From JAWVZH01 sp033722295 (GTDB lineage: Bacteria; Bacteroidota; Bacteroidia; Chitinophagales; Saprospiraceae), in assembly GCA_033722295.1 (NCBI GenBank), contig JAWVZH010000046.1, positions 1 through 19,335 on the forward strand: 19,335 bases of DNA. Direction: 5' to 3'. The stretch's first letter is position 1; each line of letters opens with the position of its first letter. The translations under genes and the position numbers were made by a program. Below the pieces are notes generated by a model that was not told where the DNA came from, made no database searches, and saw nothing but the letters and a program-made list of their open reading frames with translations. Of the stretch, positions 1-5,780 are shown piece after piece.

Positions 1-154
1 ATGGAAGATGGAAGATGGAAGATGGAAGATGGAAGATGGAAGATGGAAGATGGAAGATGGAAGATGGAAGATGGAAGATGGAAGATGGAAGATGGAAGAT
101 GGACAATGGAAAATGGACAATGGAAAATGGACAATGGAAAATGGAAAATGGAAG
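1..154. repeat. Heptanucleotide tandem repeat (ATGGAAG)n
   Basis: Twenty-two consecutive 7-bp units are readable. Units 1-14 (positions 1-98) are all ATGGAAG. Units 15-21 (99-147) are ATGGACA or ATGGAAA, mostly alternating, and the last unit (148-154) is ATGGAAG again. The array starts at the window edge, so its true left end is unknown. Because 7 is not a multiple of 3, all three forward frames stay open and read the same seven-residue period MEDGRWK. These apparent proteins are therefore a by-product of the repeat. A separate copy of ATGGAAGACG recurs at 188-197, outside the array. Function unknown; slippage-prone sequence of this type is expected to vary in copy number between strains. Confidence 0.95.
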
Positions 155-324
155 ACGGTGTCCTCCGAATCACGAAAGCAAAGGAGGATGGAAGACGACT
201 AAAGCATCCCTGGGTCAATTAACCAAAGCATGCGGCCAGTTTTATCCACGGTGGGTTTAGACAAAAAGCATTAACGAAGATGAAATACTCCAACACCTAT
301 TTTCCATCAAAACAGCCCAAATTT
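155..324. other. Unassigned intergenic DNA between two tandem repeats
   Basis: About 170 bp with no convincing coding region, RNA gene or promoter of the TAnnTTTG type. The forward frames that run into it from the heptamer array end here at stop codons. It separates the 7-bp array from the 8-bp degenerate array. Confidence 0.5.
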
Positions 325-380
325 CTGATAGCCTGAATACCTGATAACCCGACAGCCCTTAAAGCCGAACACCCGATCTC
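325..380. repeat. Degenerate octanucleotide tandem repeat
   Basis: Read in steps of eight from 325 the sequence is CTGATAGC, CTGAATAC, CTGATAAC, CCGACAGC, CCTTAAAG, CCGAACAC, CCGATCTC. Six of the seven units fit C-Y-G-A followed by a variable part; the fifth has drifted. The array stops four bases before the stop codon of the neighbouring minus-strand gene. It differs in period and composition from the 7-bp array about 170 bp to the left. Function unknown. Confidence 0.65.
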
Positions 381-383
381 CAA

Positions 384-1094
384 CTACTGACCCATGCCGC
401 CCATACCGGTCATATTCTCAATGAAGTCGGTAAAGGACATAGGTTCATAGCCTTCTGGCTGTTCGAAGGTGCCCTGAGGAACACTCTTCTCAAACTTTTG
501 TGCGCTGTAGGTAAGGTTGAACTGTGGATTCTGTACGGTATATTCCAGAGGAAAGCCGCCAAGATCGACCTGGCCTGCATTCTGCACGACAGATTCCGGG
601 CTCTGAACTTCTTTGGTAACATAGGCGACCAGAACAAAGCCATTATCTCCTTCGAATGTACATGTCACTTTGTGACAATTGAAGCCACTGATCTCTTTAG
701 TGTCCTCAAGATCTGAAACGATCTTGGGTTTGGGGTTATCAGATTTATTGTTGGACTGGAATTCTTCGAGTTCTTTGTCGTCCATGTTGACCCGTATCTT
801 CCGGCCCATCATATCCATGAACATTGCATTCGGCGCCAGGGAGTCTTCCAAATTCATAAAGGTCTTCATCGTCATCATCCCTCCCATCATATCCATGTCC
901 ATACGTTGCTTCTGATCTTTGAAATAGATATCGATCGTACTTCCCTTCATCATTTGCAACATGGATTCTGTCTGTGGGTCGTCGCTGCTCACATCAGTGA
1001 TCTCATATTGAACATATGCCTCATTAATAATATCCTGGCCGAAGAGCTGAAGTGTGAACCCCAGGAAGAACAATAAAATTAGATTCTTATGCAT
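384..1094 (-). CDS. Exported DUF4412-type protein, Met-rich
   Basis: About 236 residues. The chosen ATG at 1094 opens a clean signal peptide (MHKNLILLFFLGFTLQLFGQ), with cleavage expected after Gln or nearby; an in-frame ATG at 1145 would add 17 residues that would spoil it. The mature part begins with a beta-rich segment (EAYVQYEIT) and carries Met-rich stretches such as QRMDMDMMGGMMTMKTFMN and MFMDMMGRK, with another at the C-terminus (TGMGGMGQ). This matches the Bacteroidota DUF4412 family, periplasmic or surface proteins of unknown function with a GxxCxxY/GFNCHK-like motif near the middle (GFNCHKVTC here). It lies 77 bp after the exonuclease gene on the same strand and may be the last gene of that block. 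The family call comes from motif memory, not from a search. Confidence 0.75.
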   Translation of the reverse strand: MHKNLILLFFLGFTLQLFGQDIINEAYVQYEITDVSSDDPQTESMLQMMKGSTIDIYFKDQKQRMDMDMMGGMMTMKTFMNLEDSLAPNAMFMDMMGRKIRVNMDDKELEEFQSNNKSDNPKPKIVSDLEDTKEISGFNCHKVTCTFEGDNGFVLVAYVTKEVQSPESVVQNAGQVDLGGFPLEYTVQNPQFNLTYSAQKFEKSVPQGTFEQPEGYEPMSFTDFIENMTGMGGMGQ

Positions 1095-1171
1095 TTGTTG
1101 TGATTTTGTATCCAATAAGTAAATTACTCTAACGGTATGGCTCATTGTATGTTTTAATCATCAGGCTCAAT

Positions 1172-1720
1172 CTAGTAATCCCATTCATCAATATATCTGC
1201 AAAAGAGCTTGGCCAGATTATAAGCATCGTCCAAAGCTCTGTGGTGTTGACCCTCAAGTTCAATATCTTCCTTTTTCAACGCCGTGCGTAATCCATAAGG
1301 TTTGCCCGATCGTCGTTTTTTTCTGTTGTACGCCTTTTTCACATCAAAATGTCTATTCTTCCATGACCAATCGAGATCATGATAGTGGCAATCATGTTCT
1401 AGAAGATCAAGGTCGCCACTCCCCCATGAGCAATATACCAGATCAGGCTTATCCAGTTCCTCGGCCCAATCTTCCCATTGCTTGAAAGCCCTGTCGAATG
1501 TCGGAGCATCATCGACCTCTTCCTGGGCTATGGTAGTAAGTTGCCTGCAGAATGGAGAAAGGTAAGGGTGGATGACTGGTCTGACCATACTGTGAAATCG
1601 ATCCTGGATCTGAGCGTAAGGGTCTACATAGAAGGCGCCGATCTCTATGATCTCCTGTTCGAGCAATGGACTCTCTTCAGTCCAGCACGTGGCCTCAAGA
1701 TCGAAAATTATAAAATGCAT
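1172..1720 (-). CDS. DEDDh 3'-5' exonuclease (ERI1/KapD-like)
   Basis: 182 residues, one compact exonuclease domain. All three motifs are present: ExoI FDLEATCW (Asp7, Glu9), ExoII around SWGSGDLDLL (Asp103), and ExoIII HHRALDDA (His160, Asp165). The FDLEATCW sequence is typical of the ERI1/KapD branch rather than of DnaQ or RNase T. Family members are metal-dependent 3'-5' exonucleases acting on RNA or DNA ends; the substrate here cannot be told. The ATG at 1720 lies only 3 bp after the stop codon of the acyltransferase gene, so the two are almost certainly co-transcribed. Length fits a stand-alone member, and no key residue appears to be missing. Confidence 0.88.
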   Translation of the reverse strand: MHFIIFDLEATCWTEESPLLEQEIIEIGAFYVDPYAQIQDRFHSMVRPVIHPYLSPFCRQLTTIAQEEVDDAPTFDRAFKQWEDWAEELDKPDLVYCSWGSGDLDLLEHDCHYHDLDWSWKNRHFDVKKAYNRKKRRSGKPYGLRTALKKEDIELEGQHHRALDDAYNLAKLFCRYIDEWDY

Positions 1721-1723
1721 AGT

Positions 1724-3400
1724 CTAATGATTTCCCTTGCTGAATACAGCTCTCCAGTCGATCGCATGTTCCAGTTCGTAACCGGTCAGCCGGTTGTGAT
1801 AGTAAAAGAGGGTCTTAAAACTTTCAGAGACGATCTTCTTGTCCTGATTTACCTTTAGTGGTTTCAGGGCGTGATAAACGCCAAGATTATCCAAACCAGC
1901 CTGCAAGACCTCTACATCTGTTCTTTCCGTACCAAATGAACTCCTGATCTGACCTTCCTGTTTCAATTCTTCGATAGCCTTTCTCAATTGCCTAATAATT
2001 TCAAGCATTCTCTCCCTGTTAAAAATGAAATCGTCTTCAGGAAGTTTAATAAGTGAGAAGATATCATCGTCCTCATGACATTTTCTCAGGTAATTGAAAG
2101 CTGCAAAGGCAACCATATGACTACTCAACACTATGTTGTAACGCTGGTAGGATTTGACGACGGCTTCTGCCAGTTGCCGGGTATATACCTTCTCTCTTTG
2201 TTCATTCGGTGTGACGACATTGTTGGTTTTAAAGTAGGCCTTGAGGTCCACAACGTTTCCCTGGTGGTCGATGCTCCTGCAGTCGTCATCCAGGGTGTTA
2301 CCCATAACATCCATAGGTTGGGCCACACTGAGGTAGATCTCCGACTGTTGTGAAAAGAACCTCCAGAGAAATCGGAGGATCTTGGAATAACTCTGAAAGT
2401 CGTCCTTGACGCGAACGAAGCTATCCTTACCCAAGATATTGAGATGCTGAGTGATAAGGTGATCAGCTTCAAGTACAACGTGATAATTGATCACGATCGG
2501 GACTACTATGACCTTGAGGTCGTCATTTCTTTCATATATCGTGCGCTGTGCTTCTACCAACGAATTGAGCAGACCCTGTTTCAACTCCTCTTCTATCGCT
2601 CCAGAGCGCGAGCGCGTGCCTCCTGGAAAGAACAGTCCGTTGACACCCTTTTGGAGACTGAGACTTGACATGGACTTGAGGGTCTCTATGTAAATGGGAT
2701 TCTTTTTTCGCCGATCCACTCTGTAGGCGCCCAGGCGATTCATGAAGTAACCAAAGATCTCGGAATCATAAAGATTGAGTCCTGCCCCATAAGTGAAAGC
2801 CGGTAATCCCATGATCACATCAAAGGCATAGCCGATCATGATCGAATCGAGATTGCTGAAATGAGTCGGAAGAGCTACGACAACACCCTTTTTGAACAAG
2901 TGTCTTACCTTCTCTATTTCTCCTTCGACTATAAGTTTTTCATACAATCGGCGCCGACTGCCGAAGATGCGTCCTTTGGCGGCATTAAGCATTCGTCCGA
3001 AGAAGGCTGTAAGAAATTTACGGGCGAAATAGAAAGTGCCTGTCTTGAAATTACCTACTATCTCCTCACTATACCGGTGAACTATACGATCCAGTAATTC
3101 AATGGCCTGTTCATTAGGCATCGGTTCATCAGGGATATCGGGAACAGAGCTCTGGACCTTCTTCCAGAAAGCCGCCTCACTTGGTGGGTCTGCCTTCCAG
3201 GGTCGGTTTTTTATCCGTGCGCGTTCCTGATAGGCCGTTCTCCTAAGGACGTGTTTAAGTCTGTCTCCGTATCTTTCCAGAAGTATCTCGTTGGTATAGG
3301 CTCTAAGTTCTTCTACATACAGCGACCTCTGCTTCCCAAACTGGTAAATGGGCCATTTCTCTATTTCCGGAATAATATGTGGGTAGAGTTTGTTGCTCAA
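1724..3400 (-). CDS. Glycerolipid acyltransferase (PlsB/PlsC superfamily)
   Basis: 558 residues, membrane-associated lipid synthesis. Block I is THFSNLDS, the H-x4-D catalytic pair (His180, Asp185). Block II is GAYRVDRR (224-231), block III is FFPGGTRSRSG (257-267), and block IV is VPIVINYH (300-307). With about 180 residues before block I and about 250 after block IV, it is longer than a plain PlsC (about 250) and shorter than E. coli PlsB (about 800), so it looks like a GPAT-type enzyme acylating glycerol-3-phosphate or lysophosphatidate. The start is TTG at 3400, overlapping the engB stop as TTGA (4 bp); the next in-frame Met is near residue 94, far too late. Acyl donor and substrate cannot be decided from sequence. 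Confidence 0.85.
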   Translation of the reverse strand: MSNKLYPHIIPEIEKWPIYQFGKQRSLYVEELRAYTNEILLERYGDRLKHVLRRTAYQERARIKNRPWKADPPSEAAFWKKVQSSVPDIPDEPMPNEQAIELLDRIVHRYSEEIVGNFKTGTFYFARKFLTAFFGRMLNAAKGRIFGSRRRLYEKLIVEGEIEKVRHLFKKGVVVALPTHFSNLDSIMIGYAFDVIMGLPAFTYGAGLNLYDSEIFGYFMNRLGAYRVDRRKKNPIYIETLKSMSSLSLQKGVNGLFFPGGTRSRSGAIEEELKQGLLNSLVEAQRTIYERNDDLKVIVVPIVINYHVVLEADHLITQHLNILGKDSFVRVKDDFQSYSKILRFLWRFFSQQSEIYLSVAQPMDVMGNTLDDDCRSIDHQGNVVDLKAYFKTNNVVTPNEQREKVYTRQLAEAVVKSYQRYNIVLSSHMVAFAAFNYLRKCHEDDDIFSLIKLPEDDFIFNRERMLEIIRQLRKAIEELKQEGQIRSSFGTERTDVEVLQAGLDNLGVYHALKPLKVNQDKKIVSESFKTLFYYHNRLTGYELEHAIDWRAVFSKGNH

Positions 3401-4005
3401 GAACGCTGATTATACCAAATTGAGTTTAGGTCCGCAATATACGACAGGACTTCGTCTCTGCCCTGTCCTGTTTTGGAAGATGTGATAAACATTTTGGGTA
3501 ATTCCGACCAAGTCTCCGATAGTGCTTTTTCAAAATCACCCCTGTGCTCATTGATTTTTCGGTCCTTGACCTTGTCGGTCTTCGTGAACAGTATGACAAA
3601 GGGTATCTCCTGTGCACCCAATTGATCAATGAAATCAAGATCTATCTCTTGAGGCGGTATTCTGAGGTCTATCAGAATAAAAGTGACCATCAGATCTTCT
3701 CTTGACAATAAATAATCCCGGATCATTTTGAGCCATTGTTTTCTCGAGGATTTGGAAACTTTGGCATATCCGTATCCCGGTAGATCCGCGATAGTCCAAC
3801 GTCCATCTACATCGAAAAGATTGATGGTTTGTGTCTTACCCGGAGTGGCGCTGACCTTGGCGATCTGCCTTCTTTCCATCATGGCATTTATCCAGGATGA
3901 CTTGCCGACATTAGACCTCCCGATAAAGGCATATTCGGGTTTTTTAAGATCAGGGCATTGCCTGACAGACGGGAAACTACCGATAAATTTTACGTTATGA
4001 GACAC
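3397..4005 (-). CDS. engB: Ribosome-biogenesis GTPase EngB (YsxC/YihA)
   Basis: 202 residues, the normal size for this TrmE-Era-EngA-EngB-Septin-family GTPase, needed for late assembly of the large ribosomal subunit. The G-motifs are in order: G1 GRSNVGKS (29-36), G2 region TPGKTQT (54-60), G3 DLPGYG (74-79), G4 TKTD (141-144) and G5 SSKTG (176-180). The start is GTG at 4005: an in-frame TAA lies a few codons upstream and no ATG occurs before G1. About 28 residues before G1 fits family members. It is the first gene of a minus-strand block, overlapping the acyltransferase by 4 bp. A perfect TAnnTTTG element lies only 9 nt upstream of the GTG. Confidence 0.96.
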   Translation of the reverse strand: MSHNVKFIGSFPSVRQCPDLKKPEYAFIGRSNVGKSSWINAMMERRQIAKVSATPGKTQTINLFDVDGRWTIADLPGYGYAKVSKSSRKQWLKMIRDYLLSREDLMVTFILIDLRIPPQEIDLDFIDQLGAQEIPFVILFTKTDKVKDRKINEHRGDFEKALSETWSELPKMFITSSKTGQGRDEVLSYIADLNSIWYNQRS

Positions 4006-4014
4006 GTTATATTA

Positions 4015-4022
4015 CAAATTTA
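4015..4022 (-). promoter_or_regulatory. Candidate -7 element for engB (TAAATTTG)
   Basis: The minus strand reads TAAATTTG, a perfect match to the Bacteroidota -7 consensus TAnnTTTG. Only 9 nt separate it from the GTG start of engB, so the transcript would have almost no leader. The nearest upstream TTG is about 26 nt away, longer than the usual 19-21, so the -33 half is weak. Confidence 0.5.
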
Positions 4023-4058
4023 TCTAATATGACGTATATTAGTTTTTCCAAAAATAGC

Positions 4059-4072
4059 GTTCTAAATAGAAC
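4059..4072. promoter_or_regulatory. Palindrome GTTCTAAATAGAAC, possible operator
   Basis: Perfect 6-bp arms (GTTCTA / TAGAAC) around an AA centre, 13 bp before the start of the beta-barrel gene and inside the 80-bp divergent region with engB. It has the size of a dimeric regulator site. No regulator gene is nearby, and a 14-bp AT-rich palindrome can arise by chance. Confidence 0.35.
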
Positions 4073-4085
4073 TTACTAAAAATCG

Positions 4086-4724
4086 ATGGTCATGCGGTGG
4101 TATTCAACCTTGTTCTTCTTTCTTTCTTGTGTTTCGGTATTCGGTCAGGTTTCCTTCGGTGTGACGGGTGGTCTGAGCACGTCCGATCTAGATAAAGATG
4201 CGGCCAGGGTCGTCTTCAATGATGTTGAACAATTCAAGATCTCTGCCACCGAAGCAAGATATGGTATACATGCCGGAGTATTCAGCATCATACAAATGGA
4301 AAAATTCTACCTGATGCCTGAAGTTATTTTCAACTCCAATAAAGTTGAGTATGAGATCACCGAACTGGATCAGGCCGGTGAGGTCTTTCAGATCTATCGT
4401 CAGGAAGAACTTCAAAAGCTGGACCTTGGACTCATGATGGGTATGAAGCTGGGTGCACTGAGAGCTGGAATAGGTCCTGTCGGGCACGTTCACATCGATA
4501 ATGTTTCGCAATTATGGGATGTAGAAGGCTATGATCAAAATTTTCAGGGATTGACGTGGGGCTGGCAGGGAGGCCTTGGTCTGGACCTTTGGTTTCTGCA
4601 CTTCGATGTGCGATATGAGGGGAATCTTTCACAATTCGGAGATCATATCACATTCTTTGGAGAAAAGTTTCACTTCGATAAAAGAATCCATCGCTGGATC
4701 GCTCGTGTAGGTGTGTCATTCTAG
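4086..4724 (+). CDS. Outer-membrane beta-barrel protein (PorT-like family)
   Basis: 212 residues. A signal peptide covers roughly residues 1-21 (MVMRWYSTLFFFLSCVSVFG, then QVSFG). The mature chain starts with the typical GVTGGLSTSDLD segment and continues as alternating hydrophobic/polar strands separated by short turns, ending in an aromatic GVSF. This fits the Bacteroidota 'outer membrane protein beta-barrel' family (about 200 residues, eight to ten strands). Members are mostly of unknown function; resemblance to PorT is at fold level and does not make it a T9SS component. Start could be 4086 or the second ATG at 4092. It is divergent from engB, and its last 9 bp overlap the 3' end of the convergent permease gene. 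Confidence 0.78.
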   Translation: MVMRWYSTLFFFLSCVSVFGQVSFGVTGGLSTSDLDKDAARVVFNDVEQFKISATEARYGIHAGVFSIIQMEKFYLMPEVIFNSNKVEYEITELDQAGEVFQIYRQEELQKLDLGLMMGMKLGALRAGIGPVGHVHIDNVSQLWDVEGYDQNFQGLTWGWQGGLGLDLWFLHFDVRYEGNLSQFGDHITFFGEKFHFDKRIHRWIARVGVSF

Positions 4725-5780
4725 TTCAGTTCTCACATCGAGTGCTCTGTAGATCAGATCTGTAATAATATTGACCAGGACGTAAAGGCCGCTAATGGTC
4801 ACAATAGCTCCTATAAGTACAGGTACGTCAAACATCAGTAACGCATTGACCGTCACTTTGCCTATCCCATTATAGTTGAATATGCTTTCCACAAAGAAAG
4901 AACCGGCAATGAGCGCGGCAAACCATCCGGAAACAGCCGTAATAATGGGATTTCCTGCATTGCGAAAAACGTGCTTTCTCAAAACAGACCACTCCCCCAT
5001 GCCTTTGGCCCTCGCCATTGTGACATAGTTGAGCTTTATTTCACCAAGTACCGCACTGCGAGTGATCTGCATGATGACTGCCACAGGCCTTATGCCCAGA
5101 GCCAGGGCTGGTAAAATGAGGTGTGTCCAATTCCAGGATGTTTGTCCCAGGTGATCTGATTCTATCAAACTGCCCTGAACTGGTAACCCAGTCCATTGTC
5201 CGAGAAGATAACCGAATACTATGGCAAATACCAGTGCAGAAACGTACGAAGGCACACTATAGCCCAGGACGCTTATACTTATCAGAATATTATCGACGAC
5301 TGTATGAACATGCCTGGCTGAGACGAAACCCAGAATAATACCGATAGGTGTTGCCAATAATAAAGCAGCAAACGCAAGAATGATGGTCTGAGGCAGTGCT
5401 TCAGACAGTATTGACCAAACGGATCGACCGGTTTGATAGGACTGCCTCAAATAAGGCCATTTGATGATAAGAGTTTTCGTCCCTAGTGAAAGAGAAGCCA
5501 ATTTCTGATATTCATCGATCATGGCATGGTCGTTTCTTAGTATGTTGACCGGTGAAAGATCTCTCAGATATAGTGATAGCTGTACCGGAAGGGGTTGGTC
5601 AAGTCCATACCTCGCCCGGGTATTTTCCAGTGTTTTACTTTCAAGCCGTTGACCAAAGGTCATCCTGGCAGGATCGACAGGAACAAGAAATATAAGTGTA
5701 GCGATCAGAGTAGATGCAAAAAAGATGGCAACCAGACCGCCTATCAGACGTTTGCTAGTATATAGCAAAGTTGAGATCAA
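4716..5780 (-). CDS. ABC transporter permease, DppB/OppB type
   Basis: 354 residues of inner-membrane permease. The first helix (about 13-33, RLIGGLVAIFFASTLIATLI) is followed by the family signature VPVDPARMTFGQRL. A long periplasmic loop runs to about residue 120. A five-helix transport core follows, with the EAA-type loop MARAKGMGEWSVLRKHVF (255-272) that contacts the ATPase. Relatives import dipeptides, oligopeptides or nickel. No ATPase, second (DppC-type) permease or binding protein is encoded alongside, so partners must be elsewhere. The start is TTG at 5780: an in-frame TAA lies just upstream, the first internal Met is residue 40, after the first helix, and a family-like N-terminus needs about 10 residues before the helix. 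The 5' end overlaps bshC. Confidence 0.88.
   Translation of the reverse strand: MISTLLYTSKRLIGGLVAIFFASTLIATLIFLVPVDPARMTFGQRLESKTLENTRARYGLDQPLPVQLSLYLRDLSPVNILRNDHAMIDEYQKLASLSLGTKTLIIKWPYLRQSYQTGRSVWSILSEALPQTIILAFAALLLATPIGIILGFVSARHVHTVVDNILISISVLGYSVPSYVSALVFAIVFGYLLGQWTGLPVQGSLIESDHLGQTSWNWTHLILPALALGIRPVAVIMQITRSAVLGEIKLNYVTMARAKGMGEWSVLRKHVFRNAGNPIITAVSGWFAALIAGSFFVESIFNYNGIGKVTVNALLMFDVPVLIGAIVTISGLYVLVNIITDLIYRALDVRTELE
5751..5769. promoter_or_regulatory. Inverted repeat TTTGCTA-N5-TAGCAAA
   Basis: Perfect 7-bp arms with a 5-bp centre, immediately before the TTG proposed for bshC and inside the first codons of the divergent permease gene. The site sits where a dimeric regulator could control both genes, or where a hairpin could form in either mRNA. 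No regulator is identified. Confidence 0.4.

Noticed and set aside
1..154. CRISPR array
   Set aside because: Units are 7 bp and contiguous, with no spacers and no cas genes.
1..260. Three overlapping forward reading frames coding for MEDGRWK repeats
   Set aside because: They are produced by the 7-bp repeat in every frame; no conserved domain and no independent start signal.
384..1145. Longer form of the DUF4412 protein starting at 1145
   Set aside because: The extra 17 residues would precede and spoil a clear signal peptide; the ATG at 1094 is preferred.
4086..4724. Naming the beta-barrel gene porT
   Set aside because: Only fold-level similarity of a broad family; no porT-specific context or motif seen.
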